Source of the DNA: Corythoichthys intestinalis
Taxonomy: Eukaryota > Chordata > Actinopteri > Syngnathiformes > Syngnathidae
Direction: 5' to 3'
Length of the DNA stretch: 64,000 bases
Assembly (NCBI RefSeq): GCF_030265065.1
Contig: NC_080395.1
Span: forward strand, 8,054,001-8,118,000
Positions 22,079-33,492 of this stretch are shown here, piece by piece. A program made the position numbers and the translations under genes. A model generated the notes under the pieces. The model worked only from the letters and a program-made list of their open reading frames with translations, did no database searches and was not told the DNA's origin. Each line of letters starts with the position of its first letter. Position 1 is the stretch's first letter.

Positions 22079-23534
22079 CAAGGGTCCCCAAACTACGACC
22101 CGCGGGCTGGATACGGCCCGCCTCCACATTTGGTCCGGCCCCCTGAACAATATATATATTTTTTTCAATATGGTTATTTATTTCCTGGCTTTTTTCTGTG
22201 AAGAACCCAGAGAAGGTATTTGGTTATTATCTATTTAATTAATAGTGTTATTATTTATTATTATATTATACCATATTATATTTAGGGCTGTCAACGATTA
22301 AATTTTTTAATCGAGTTAATCACAGCTTAAAAATTAATTAATGGGAATTAATCACAATTCAAACCATCTATAAAATATGCCATATTTTTCTGTAAATTAT
22401 TGTTGGAAATGAAAGATAAGACACTAGACGGATATATACATTCAACATACTGTACATAAGTACTGTATTTGTTTATTATAACAATAAATCAACAAGATAG
22501 CATTAACATTATTAACTTTCTGTTAAAGTGATCCATGGATAGAACGACTTGTCGTTCTTCAAATATAAATGTTGTCCAAGTTATAGAAATTTTATATTAA
22601 AACCCCTCTTAATGTTTTCGTTTCATAAAATTTGCAAAAATTCCAAACAAAAAATAAACAAGTTGCTCGCCATTGTTGATGTCAATAATTACACAATGCT
22701 CATGGTGCTGAAACCCATGAAATCAGTCGCACCCAAGCGCCAGAGGAGGGTGACAAAACACCCAAAAACACAAGTAACAAATGGACATGACACTGTGCTG
22801 TCATTTTAATCTGTTTGAGCGGGGCATGTGCGTTAAATGCGTCAAATATTTTAACGTGATTAATTATAAAAAATTAATTACAGCCCGTTGCCGCGATAAT
22901 TTTGACAGGCCTAATGATATTATATCAGGGCCATTTGGGGGCCCTAAGCAAAATAATGCAAAGGGGCCCATATTTTTGGCCCACCATTTCGTCACAGTGT
23001 ACTGTGAAACCCATACGTACATATTTTGTATATTAATTAGATTTTGTTGCACTGCATACTTCAAACTTCTCACCCCAAATGATTGTCAGTACTTACAGTA
23101 GATAGCGCCAAACCTTTTTCTAAAAGAGGAAAGAAAAGATAAGGAAGAACTTTTATTTTTTTAAGCTTGTAATCAAGTATCAAAACTCACAAAAGTCAAA
23201 TAAAGCAAACTAGTCAACAAAATAGAATATAAATTAAACAATTGCCAGATTGGGGGCCCCCTAGTGGTCAGGGGCCTTAAGCAGCTGCATAGTCTGCGTA
23301 TAGGCTGGGCCAGCCCTGATTATATTATATTATAATTATTTTTCTTTTATTTACTTTTGTTCCGTGAAGAATCCAGAAAGGGTTATTTGATTGTGGCTTT
23401 TTGAAAAACAAGAAATTTTTACATTTAGGCACTCCTGCAATTGTCACACTTTTTCTGTTACAAACTGACCCGGCCCCTCATCAGAGAAGGGAAAACTTAT
23501 GTGGCCCTCACAGGAAAAAGTTTGGGGACCCCTG
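22079..23534. mobile_element. hAT-type element with perfect TSD CTGTAAAT
   Basis: The ends CAAGGGTCCCCAAACTACG and GTTTGGGGACCCCTG are flanked by CTGTAAAT at 22071-22078 and 23535-23542. It is non-coding and hosts the MITE at 22283-22913. Confidence 0.85.
22283..22913. mobile_element. hAT-type MITE, TAGGGCTGTCAA family
   Basis: The ends TAGGGCTGTCAACG and TTTGACAGGCCTA are flanked by ATTATATT and ATGATATT (7 of 8). A second complete copy is at 29350-29981 and a truncated one at about 31005-31605. Confidence 0.75.
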
Positions 23535-23913
23535 CTGTAAATGTTTGGGTGGTTTTAGTTAAAGCAGACCCTGTTTATTCATCTGTGCTATTTTGACAAA
23601 GATCAGATCACATTTGATGGGGATTTTATGCAGGAATGTGAGAAATTCAAAAAGGTTGATACTTTTTCATACCACTGTTCATTTTAAACAAATGCAAGTC
23701 ATCAGCCGATCACACTTGAGTTTGAAGGGGGAACAAATGGACTGGCACATTCAGCAAGTGAAAAGAGGTTAGCCGCTGAACCTTTTACATTTTGGCTGAC
23801 AGTCTAAACAAGGCCTTGGTGTCGGTAAAAAAAAACATACAACATGATAATCATGGCATTAGACTGAGCAAAGCTCGACTTTAGCAAATCATGTGATATT
23901 TTTCTTTTTCCAG

Positions 23914-25272
23914 TATCCCGCAGACGTCACTATTAAGGAGCTTCACCCTCAGAAACACGATCCGCTCCACGGTAAACAAGAGGAGTCGGAGATGCCGTAC
24001 ATTAAACAGGAGGAGAACCCAGAGACCCCCAGCATTAAAGAAGAAGAACATGAAGATGAAATCACTAAGTGTCCAATGACCGTCAGTGTGAAAAGTGAAG
24101 AAGATGAAGGTCCAAGCGAAAAGAGCGGAGCAGCGAAACCTTTGAGCGACAGCTCATTTCAACACCCGTCGACAAAAGGAGAGGGACGATTGCAACCTGA
24201 CGGTCTGTTAGCGCCGCTCTCAGACAGTGACGGCGTAACTTCACACTCTTCTGATTTCAACAGTGATGAGGAGGATAAAGACTTTGACCAAAATGCTCTA
24301 AAATCCCTAAACAATTCCTCATTGAAAAGAGGCACAAAAGCGTTTGGGAGACCTTTTACCTGCTCACTTTGTGATAAAACATTTTCTCAGAAAGCTCACT
24401 TACAACGACACATGTATACACACACCGGGGAGAAGCCTTTCGCCTGCTCATTTTGCGATAAAAGATTCGCTGAGAAGTCACATTTAAACAGACACACGCT
24501 GGCACACACTGGAGAGAAGCCTTTTCCCTGCTCAGTTTGTGATAAATCATATTCTGAGAAAAATCAACTACAAAGACACATGTATTCACACACTGGGGAG
24601 AAGCCTTTTCTCTGCGCAAGTTGTGGTAAAGGATTCATTGACAAAAGAGATTTAAACAATCACACACTCACACACACTGGAGAGAAGCCTTTTCCCTGCT
24701 CAGTTTGCAGTAAAAGATTCTCTCAGAAAGTACTACTAAACTTTCACTTTAAAATACACACTGGAGAGAGGCATTTTGCATGCTCAGTTTGTGATAAAAG
24801 ATACTTCAGAAAGTCACATCTAATCAGTCACACAAAAACACACACTGGAGAGAAGCCTTTCGTCTGCACATCTTGTGGTAAACAATTTACTCATAAGGGA
24901 CATTTAACCCAACACGCCAAGAAACACACTGGAGCGAAGCCTTTTGTCTGCACATCTTGTGGTAAAGGATTCACCGAGAAGGGACATTTAAACAAACACA
25001 CACTCATACACACTGGAGAAAAGCCTTTTGTCTGCACAAGTTGTGGTAAAAGATATCTTGATAAAAGAGATTTAAGCAATCACATGCGTACACACACTGG
25101 AGAGGAGCCTTTTGCCTGCTCTAGTTGCTATAAAAGATTTAGTACGAAGGTAAAGTTAACAAGACACACGCGTACACACACTGGAGAGAAGCCTTTTTCC
25201 TGCTCTCGTTGCTATAAAAGATTTTGTACGAAGCGAACGTTAACAAAACACATACGTACACACACCGTGTGA
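23914..25272 (+). CDS. Zinc-finger gene B, terminal exon: acidic module plus 11 C2H2 fingers
   Basis: A TTTTTCCAG acceptor precedes TATCCCGCAGAC and a 452-codon frame. Residues 1-149 hold the acidic module, longer than in A because it keeps the [10 protein letters not shown] segment; psi-K-x-E motifs are IKQE, IKEE and VKSE. From residue 150 there are eleven C2H2 fingers with TGEK-type linkers (one TGER, one TGAK, one TGEE). Helix residues differ clearly from those of A and C, so the DNA sites should differ. The frame ends HTV-stop inside the linker to a relic twelfth finger. It is predicted to be a nuclear DNA-binding protein; no effector domain is seen. Confidence 0.85.
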   Translation, partial: YPADVTIKELHPQKHDPLHGKQEESEMPYIKQEENPETPSIKEEEHEDEITKCPMTVSVKSEEDEGPSEKSGAAKPLSDSSFQHPSTKGEGRLQPDGLLAPLSDSDGVTSHSSDFNSDEEDKDFDQNALKSLNNSSLKRGTKAFGRPFTCSLCDKTFSQKAHLQRHMYTHTGEKPFACSFCDKRFAEKSHLNRHTLAHTGEKPFPCSVCDKSYSEKNQLQRHMYSHTGEKPFLCASCGKGFIDKRDLNNHTLTHTGEKPFPCSVCSKRFSQKVLLNFHFKIHTGERHFACSVCDKRYFRKSHLISHTKTHTGEKPFVCTSCGKQFTHKGHLTQHAKKHTGAKPFVCTSCGKGFTEKGHLNKHTLIHTGEKPFVCTSCGKRYLDKRDLSNHMRTHTGEEPFACSSCYKRFSTKVKLTRHTRTHTGEKPFSCSRCYKRFCTKRTLTKHIRTHTV

Positions 25273-25345
25273 AATGGCTTTTCTCTGCACACTTTGTGGT
25301 AAAAGATTTACCTGGAAGGAAGGTTAAACAATCACTCAAAAACAC
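25273..25345 (+). pseudogene. Relic twelfth finger of gene B
   Basis: After the stop, an out-of-frame finger-like stretch (CTLCGKRFTWKEG in a shifted frame, then NNHSK) mirrors the relic after gene A. Shared decay suggests the loss predates the A/B split or recurred at a weak spot in the linker. Confidence 0.65.
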
Positions 25346-25574
25346 TCACAGCTTACTGCTTTTACAATTTGACTTCTGATTGTCAACAAAACTTGGATTC
25401 TTCCCTTCTTTTTTTGTTGTTGTTGTTTGTCCAATTTCCAACCTTTTATCTGAATAGTTTCAGGGTAGATTTTTTTTAATTTGTTTTGTGCATTGTAATC
25501 ATTTGAAATCTGCTTCTTTGTAGAAGGACTGGACCTTTTTAATTTTACTATCAAATATTTTTCCTTATATCTGA

Positions 25575-26292
25575 AGGCCCAAGTACACCGCCTGCTTGAT
25601 CGTTGCGGTTCCGGTCTGGTTCAGTGTTGCCTGCGTGCCACGCAGTCCGTCAAAAACAGGCAAATCATACCGGCTGCTGCACGGCTACGGTCCGCCAACC
25701 TCGTCCCCCCTGTGAGCTCTCGCGTGATCGCGCGCGATAATGTGCCATTTAAAACAATGAAAAACACACGGAGTCTATACTCATCAGAGAAGCAGAGAGA
25801 GAGCACATATTTTCTTTGCATATTGATATTTTAGTTAATCTGGAATTAAGAGACAGACATGACTGCATCATGATGAGATCAGGACGGAGAAACACACATA
25901 ATAGGACACCTTGCAGCTTCCTGTTTTATATTGTCCTTATAGAAAGGATCTGCTGCATCATAAATGATTTTGTGGGTTTCCACCTCCATGATGAAGCGCT
26001 CATCATCCATCTTCGCTCGTGTTTAAACCGTGATTAGGCACCTGGGCTGTTACGTCCAGGCCCAGCTCCGCCCATTTTGTCGGATGCGTGTCCGGCAAAA
26101 ATAGAAAATAGCCTATACCATCCGGCGGGCATGCGGCACGCCGGAGGTGGTTCGCAGTCAATCCGGAGCACTGACGCGGCCGGTATACGTTGAACAATAG
26201 GATATAATGGGAACGGATTGGCTCCGGCGCTGTTTTTTACCAGAGTCGGACCGGAAACGCAACGATCACGCATGCGGTGTACTTGGGCCCTT
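25575..26292. mobile_element. DNA transposon with AGGCCCAAGTACACCGC ends
   Basis: The left end AGGCCCAAGTACACCGCC and right end GCGGTGTACTTGGGCCCT are inverted repeats continuing with TGATCGTTGCG. The TSD is unclear, so the superfamily (hAT or PIF/Harbinger) is open. A related internal fragment occurs at about 54650-54780. No transposase is seen. Confidence 0.6.
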
Positions 26293-26631
26293 ACTGACTT
26301 GCTTTTTTGTAAACTGTTTTTAGCGCTCTGATCTGTAAATATGGGTTGTATATACTTGGCATTTGCCGATTACCTGTTTGAAAGTATACCGTGGTATGAA
26401 AATGTCAAGGTTTCAAAACTACAAAAATTTTCCATCATACATTCCTCGAAGGTATTAGCTATTTTTCATGTCCCAAAAATGCATTGACACATAAGACACG
26501 AGAAAGAAAGTATTTTTCCCCCAATTGCTAAATAAATGGCATGGTCATGACAAATAAGTCTTGTGCTAAAGGGAGTATGAAATAATAAAAATGCATTTAT
26601 TCAAGATGACATGGCAAAATTACTCCATAAT

Positions 26632-27539
26632 CAGGGGTGCACATAAGTGGTCCGCATGCGCGCATGCATACTGGACGTAGACAAACGCGCTGACCCTCAA
26701 CGGTTTCCATACGCTTTTGCGTACCGATGGCTGACCACTGTATTTGCAGCGGACACGAGAAAATAACTTCTCAAAAAGTCGAAGAGGCAGGCCACACTGA
26801 GTAATTACGTCGGTGTTCCCCCACCCCCGTCAAAAGACAGACGACAGAGACGTCACCGGAGCTACCGAAAAAAAGGACTTTTGCTGAAAAGTGGCTACAG
26901 GAGGTACCATGGCTAGAAGCAAATGATGCTCGCACGGAAATGTGGTACAAAATGTGCCGTGAGAATCCCAATTTCGCCGATAAGAGCAGCGCATTTTATG
27001 TAGGGTCAAGGAATTTCAGCCATCCAGACTTTGAAAAGCACGAAAAAAACAGAGCATGTGGCAATTACGCAAACTATCGATGTCAAACAGGACCCCATTC
27101 GCCCTATGGACAAGTGGCTGAATAGGGCGGAATAAAGGTAATGAACAGCGACATGCACTGACAAACGTGTTTTTGCTCGCATTTTACAAAGCTAAACATG
27201 CACGTTCAATGAGGTCTTATGAGGAGGACATCTCACTTTTAAAAAGGCTTGGAGTTAATGTGGGAGCCGCATAATGCCCTTTATTTTGAATTGGTGCTTT
27301 TTATTTCTTTACATTTCACTTCAAAGTAATGGCAATTTTGTTGTGCCAGTTGATGTTTCTGAATGAGAATTGATTAATCAAGCATTAATTGTTAATATGA
27401 TTAAAGTTAATTGGCTCTAAGTAAAGCTTGTCATAAATTTATCGCATCAGGCGGGTCGGCTCTCAAGCTCAATGAGGACCAAGTCACATCTCCAGGTCCT
27501 CCTCTGAGAACCTGGGCAAAAAAATTATGTGCACCCCTG
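26632..27539 (+). mobile_element. hAT element fragment with TTF-type zinc-finger coding, TSD TCCATAAT
   Basis: The ends CAGGGGTGCACATAA and TTATGTGCACCCCTG are flanked by TCCATAAT at 26624-26631 and 27540-27547. On the plus strand, 26870-27125 encodes KWLQEVPWLEA, MWYKMCRENPNF and AFYVGSRNFSHPDFEKHEK, the N-terminal TTF-like zinc finger of hAT transposases. The catalytic part is missing, so this is an internally deleted copy. Confidence 0.75.
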
Positions 27540-29349
27540 TCCATAATGGTCAAAACTGTCGACTTCACCTTTACTGTCGCACCTCCCGAACGATATGCCA
27601 CTTAAATCGGGCTTATGTCATTTCCTTTCTCCGGCTTCGGAGAATGTAAACAAACCAAGAGGCGTGACAGCTAGCCGACATGCTAACCCGAACCGAGTGA
27701 TTATTCAAAGTCTTCGAAGTGGAAAATCTCACATAACTAGCCCGGAACATTTCACATGACGACTGGGCAGTCGATTGGCAAACCGCCCGGCGGAGAGCAA
27801 TTTACAGCTCGTTCCCCGGAGGAGGGCGGCTGCAGTTGTTGTGCAGCTAATGTGCATGAGGAGAGCTTTTTACATGCCTATCAATGATCAAATGTAAGTA
27901 GTCCTTTATTTAACGAAAGTTTGTAGTGTTGACTTTGTAATCGCTGTATTCGCGGCTATTTTTAACACAAAGTTGCAATTTCTGATCGGTCGGAAAATTT
28001 GACGGAAAACCGGGCACATAAAGAGGGCAGTAAGCCGAGTAGCCTATAGAGCTCTCACGACGGGGGGGATGTGCGACAAGCCGCCGGTCATCGGCCGAGG
28101 GGGCAAGGAGCATGTCAGCCATAAAATGCAAGCCACCTACATATTAAAATGATCCCAGTATTTGACATAATACAAAAAACAATGTTTACTCACTTCCTCG
28201 TAGGTCCCATGGTCCCACAGTAGTAGGGCTTGTTTTGGCCAATATCCACCGGTGAATGGGAACCTTTTGAAACCCCAAAAAGGCGCACACGTTTCTCCCT
28301 CGTACAGCAAGAGTTTTCTGCAGCCGTTTGGCTGGCGTGATGCGAAAAATAAACCTATTAATCCGCAAAATCAGCTGAATCCTTAGTCCTTCTCATAGAC
28401 CAGTACGGCTGTATAGTGAAGAGGAGGACTTCTACCGTACACGTCACAGCGCCCTCTCTCTCCACTCGAGACAGTTCCCGGAAGTCACTCATTTTCATGG
28501 CGTGGGATCCAAAAAATTAAATAAATATAGCGATCGCTTCCACACACATCCAAGCGGTCCATTTCATTCCGGAGCATAAAATACCGCGTATATTATGAAA
28601 TGAACATGCTTTTTCGTGTCACAGGCACTTTTAGGCTCAACCCTCCCCCACCGGTTGTCGCTCAGTGTCAGTGAGTCAGCTATGCTACACGATGCATGGA
28701 GGAGGTGAAACTCCTGAATTTTTTTTTCCCCCATCGAAGAAAATGTTCCCTCTAATTTTTCATGTGGCTGAGCAGACACGAGCTCTCTGAGCACACTGTG
28801 GACCACGGTGAGCAACATCAGATGTGTACACTGAGGCCACGCACCAGTATCACGCCTATTCAAAACCTTGGATCATAGCAAGTTACATGGCTTGTTAAAA
28901 GAATGAAATTACAACAGCAATTTTCATTATTTTAGTTTTAATACGGTATAATTAATTTGACCCACATAAAATGAAAAAGACTATGTTACATGTGAGAGTC
29001 CATAAGATACCATAGGAGAGTCCTGCTTTGGCCTGGGTAAGGTCCAATTGTGGCATGGGTGAGTTAATAAATAAAGCATAATGATCAACCTGTGTCACTT
29101 CCACATTAAAACTGTTCAGACAATAAGGGCACTCAAGATTCCTATTCTCTATGAGCAGCTACACTGCAAAAACACACCTTAAAACTAGTTCAATCCCCTC
29201 GTTTTCAGTGTAAATCTACAAGAAATGAGTGAAATAATCTGCCATTGCATCAAGTAAATTTTTCCTCAGATTTCTTGAAATAAGAAAAATAGCTAGCGGA
29301 AAATTACCTTAAAAGACATATTTTAAGCAATAAATTAGTATATTTAAAC
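27540..29349. other. Gene-free stretch with old repeats
   Basis: There is GC-rich sequence with many CpGs at 27600-28130 and 28380-28500, a dispersed repeat around 28740-28860 (GTTCCCTCTAATTTTTCATG), and from 29163 a hAT-like start (CACTGCAAAAACACACC) that hosts the next MITE. I see no convincing gene. It could be the interior of an old element related to 20272-21535. Confidence 0.35.
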
Positions 29350-29981
29350 TAGGGCTGTCAAAATTATCGCATTAACGGGCGATAATTTTTTTTTTTTAAA
29401 TAATCACGTTAAAATATTTGACGCAATTAACGCATATGCCCCGCTCAGACAGATTTAAATGACAGTACAGTGAAATACCCACTTGTTAATTGTGTTTTAT
29501 GGAGTTTTGCCGCCCTCTGCTGGCGCTTGGGTGCAACTGATTTTATAGGCTTCAGCACCCATGAACATTGTGTAAGTAATTATTAACATTAACAATGGCG
29601 GGCTACTAGTTTATTTTTTGATTCAAAATTTTACAAATTTTATAAAAACGAAAACATTAGGAGGGGTTTTAATATAAAATTTCTACAACTTGTTCTAACA
29701 TTTATCTTTTAAGAACTACAAGTCTTTCTATTCATGGATCGCTTTAACAGAATGTTAATAATGTTAATGCCATCTTGTTATAATAAACAAATACAGTCCT
29801 TATGTACCGTATGCTGACTGTATATATCCATCTTGTGTCTTTCCATTCCAACAATAATTTACAGAAAATATGGCATATTTTATAGATGGTTTGAATTGCG
29901 ATTAATTGCAATTAATTACAATTAATTAATTTTTAAGCTGTAATCAACTCGATTAAAAATATTAATCGTTTGACAGCCCTA
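29350..29981. mobile_element. hAT-type MITE with perfect TSD ATTTAAAC
   Basis: The ends TAGGGCTGTCAAAATT and TTTGACAGCCCTA are flanked by ATTTAAAC at 29342-29349 and 29982-29989. It is the same family as 22283-22913, inverted relative to it, and non-coding. Confidence 0.85.
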
Positions 29982-30329
29982 ATTTAAACTTTAAAAAGCT
30001 TTAAAAGGTCAAAAATGTTCTAAATTCAGGAATAGATATTATTCAAAACATTATTTGAAAGCATTTTTCTAGACACCTGTCGCTCATTGAGTTACGTTGC
30101 AAAATTGTACAGAAAACAATTTTGTTGGTCTAATTAACTATATTAGTTCAAAAATTAGATATTATTACTGTAGCGCTTGCAAAGATTGGCAGCGGAATGT
30201 TGCTTCAGTAAATCAGCAGAGTCAACTGGCTTTTCTCCACCAATGGGAGCGTTGCGTTGCCGTATCGAAAGCACCAATGGGACTGTCTCGCAGTCGAGAT
30301 CATTGCGGCGCTAACAGACAGTAGTCCTT

Positions 30330-30720
30330 TGAAGTGGGATGCACACAGGAAAGCTGATTTTGATGTGCGATTTCGCTATTTTATTGGACAGCCCACGTTT
30401 ATGCTCATTGGGCCCGGGCCCTGTTCACATCTGATGTTCTGCCACTGAGAATCACCAAAAGATCGGAAGACAGAATAAGGTACATGACATGTAGATGGCC
30501 GCTATCCAAGCAGCTAATAAAGTTCTATTCTAGAGAGACTTCCCACTCCAGATGATTTCAGAGTTGCTTTACCATGTCTCCCTTTTGTGAAACTAATACA
30601 ACAACAAAAAGATGTACAATCAATAATACTGCTGCAAATAACAAAAAGCTATCTGCATGTAGAAACACATTTGCCTTGTATAAGATAGTGCTGAATTAAA
30701 AGTACAAAACATTCTTGATC
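30330..30720 (+). repeat. Segmental-duplication block paired with 14660-15040
   Basis: It is near-identical in order and length to 14660-15040 plus 16653-16690. It lacks the L2 LINE. Together with the promoter and exons 1 and 2 downstream, it shows B and C arose as one duplicated block. It has no recognised coding sequence. Confidence 0.7.
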
Positions 30721-30807
30721 AAAAATGTAACTTCAGGATAATTAGCAAAGTGAACTTACTTTAAATCCATTAAAGGGTATTACAACACCTGGGGAAATGC
30801 TAATATT

Positions 30808-31789
30808 TAGGATTGTTCCGATCATGTTTTTTTGCTCCCGATCCGATCTCGATAGTTTTAGTTTGAGTATCTGGCGATCCCGATATTTCCCGATCTGATT
30901 GCTTTTATTTGCTCCCGATTCAATTCCAATCATTCCCAATAATTTTTCCTGATCATATACATTTTGGCAATGCATTAAGAAAAAAATGAATAAAACTCGG
31001 ACGAATATACGAATATATACATTCAACATACAGTACATAAGTACTGTATTTGTTTATTATGACAATAAATCCTCAATATGGCATTTACATGATTAACATT
31101 CTTTCTGTGAGAGGGATCCACGGATAGAAAGACTTGTGACTTGGTATATTGTGACTAAATATTGCCATCTAGTGTATTTGTTGAGCTTTCAGTAAATGAT
31201 ACTGTAGCCATGGCCAAATGCATGATGGGAAGTGGAACCATGACCGTGCGTAGTGCTACCAATTGATATATCTTCTCTGCATTGGGAAATAATTTAAGGT
31301 GTTAAAAAGATCAATTGCTACCTTGCTTCCCCACATTGCTTCCCATGATATTTCTAATCGTAGGGAGAGGATTGTAAGGCTTTAGCCAATTAAAAAAAGA
31401 CTTCAAAGGCTGCCAAAATTCACTCTACTCATTTTACGCTGCCTTTTATCTCACTATGTAGGTAAAACTGCGCCATTACAGATTGAGCGCGACAATGTGT
31501 GAGTGGGTCGTGCAGCGCATGCATTAATTGCGTTAATATTTTAACGTGATACATTTTTGAATAATTAATTACCGCCGTTATCAGGATAAATTTGATAACC
31601 CTACCTTAAGCCAAAACTAAAGACACTGGATGAGTGTAACATATTATGTCTTTAATGTTAAATACAATTAGAAAACGATTTAATCAAAAAAATATATTTT
31701 AAAAAGGCATGGCCGATGTTTTTTTGCCAATTCCGATAATTTGAAAATGACGTGATCGGACCCGATCCTGATCGATCGGGACATCTCTA
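30808..31789. mobile_element. hAT-type element with perfect TSD CTAATATT, hosting a truncated MITE
   Basis: The ends TAGGATTGTTCCGATC and GATCGGGACATCTCTA are flanked by CTAATATT at 30800-30807 and 31790-31797. From about 31005 to 31605 it contains a copy of the TAGGGCTGTCAA-family MITE missing its left end. No transposase. Confidence 0.8.
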
Positions 31790-32545
31790 CTAATATTCCA
31801 TCATTTATCCATAAACGCATGCCTTTTGGATTCATATCATGCCACTTCGTGTAATTACACACATCGCAACACCAAGAAAATGATAGAAATTTGGATCGAT
31901 TGTCAAGCTAAAACAATCGGCGCCCGAGATCCCGGAAATCTAGCATATTGTGTGCGTGACGCCCAACAAGGAAACAACCGGCTCAGTGCTTAGTACTGAA
32001 TGGCGGCGATGATGGTGGACAATTTTGTTTCTAGTTGCAGCGACGAATCCGACATAACAAACGTTCAAATGGTGACGAGGAGAGTTATGAACATTTGTTT
32101 GGTGTTTTGGGTTATCAATTTGTGCCCATTTGTGCCCAAACGAAAGCCAATGTAGCCTAATGAAAGGATCATTGAGGGGAGCAATCACTCTGATGAAACA
32201 CCGAATGGTTTGTTTTGCATTTCTTTTTGTGAAGCTGATACACCGTGACCACAAAATAAAGTAATGTATATGAATAATTATCATTTATTGTGCTATCATA
32301 GGTTTTCGCTCTGCCAACAGACACAAATATGAATGGGATTAGAGGATTTGTTCTATATATTTTACGAGCGATAATTTACACATGTGTCCAGTCCTATATC
32401 CAATGCGTGATATGTTTTTTATTATAAAAGAGTACTCACTCTGGCCATTTCCCTCCTTTGCCTGGGGTGGTCTCATCAGAGCCAGTCATCGTCCTCTTTC
32501 TTGATATCTCGGGACATTTAGGTGGCTGCACGTGTCTGGTGGGCA

Positions 32546-32792
32546 CCGCATCTGCTTTTCTTAGCAAAACCTGATTTAATTTGTCCATAGTTCAAGTAGT
32601 TTTCAGGTGTAAAATGCGCATCACACAAAACCGTGCTGGAGGCTGGGTCTGCAAAATTAGCCCTCTTAGCACTGACGAACTTAACTCATTGTCTGCGTAG
32701 TCCAGCTCTTTTTCTCCCGTTCGGGAACTCATGGGTACTACATTGCGAAAAATGGCTATTTGTACACCACATAGCATGACAGGTTTGAACCA
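32546..32792 (-). pseudogene. THAP-domain fragment
   Basis: From the ATG at 32792, the minus strand reads MVQTCHAMWCTN, then HEFPNGRKRAGLRRQ, a TGA, then VKFVSAKRANFADP, STVLCDAHFTPENYLN and GFAKKSRC. Spacing of the C2CH ligands (C, C, then C and H in LCDAHF) and the FP and HF motifs fit a THAP zinc-binding domain. The TGA stands exactly where THAP domains have an invariant Trp. It is either a degraded P-element or other THAP transposase, or a host THAP pseudogene. The surrounding 31800-32950 has no other recognised coding. Confidence 0.6.
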
Positions 32793-33064
32793 TTTTAGCG
32801 ATTTTTTGTTGTTGTTGATAAAACGCAACTCTCTCGTCGATAAACAACGATGGCACCTGCCTCGACCTTTTGTTTCCTTGTTGTGACGTGTCCGCCCCAT
32901 TCAGCTGTTTCCGGAATACTTTCGGAAATGTTCGTAATTTTCGATCTATTTTCGATAATTGCTCATGAATGTGATTTATTTTTTTGTTAACTTTATTAAT
33001 ATTATCTTGCCACATAACAGTTCTATTGATATCTCACAGCCCCTGAGTATTATAATACACCTTA

Positions 33065-33492
33065 AAGTCGTGAGAGTTGAGCTGGAATGGATCACAGTAA
33101 ATAACAACTTCTGGTTTGCATTCTCCTACTGGTTTTTGAATCAGAAAACAAAACGACAACTAGGTGACGCACTTTGCCAAGCGAGAAAGACAGTATCGAC
33201 AACAATAAACATAATACAACCCAACTCAAAAATGGGTCCCTATGGGACTTGTCTGTCACTACCCGATCGTGACGGCCCAACGGATAGCGACGGACTACTA
33301 CTGCGCTTGCGCAATCCGACGCCGTTTTCTCCCGAGGGATGATGGGATACATTGATATGTACGTGTTGATTTCAAACAAAAAAAAAAAAAAAAAAGGGAA
33401 AAAAACATCCAATGATGATGCCATAGATAGAAACAGTGATGGCAACTTGAAACCGAAACTTGCTCCGAATCGATGACGTATATTTTCAGTGA
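33065..33492 (+). promoter_or_regulatory. Upstream part of the promoter of gene C
   Basis: It is homologous to 16690-17149, including TGCGCTTGCGCA at 33302-33313 and the TATATTTTCAGTGA junction. The A/T tract at 33375-33395 is longer than in B. It is now separated from exon 1 by about 2 kb of inserted DNA. Confidence 0.55.

Larger units (their letters stand above)
20186..23677. mobile_element. Tc1/mariner-type non-autonomous element in B, paralogous to 9555-10239
   Basis: Outer blocks match 9615-10239 of copy A and the right end (CATACCACTG) has the same downstream flank, so this is the same insertion inherited by both genes. Its first 60 bp are missing. It carries two later hAT-type insertions (20272-21535 and 22079-23534). 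Confidence 0.75.

Noticed and set aside
26003-26273. Minus-strand frames in the CpG-rich half of 25575-26292
   Set aside because: The region lies between inverted transposon ends and the same DNA recurs at 54650-54780 without an open frame.
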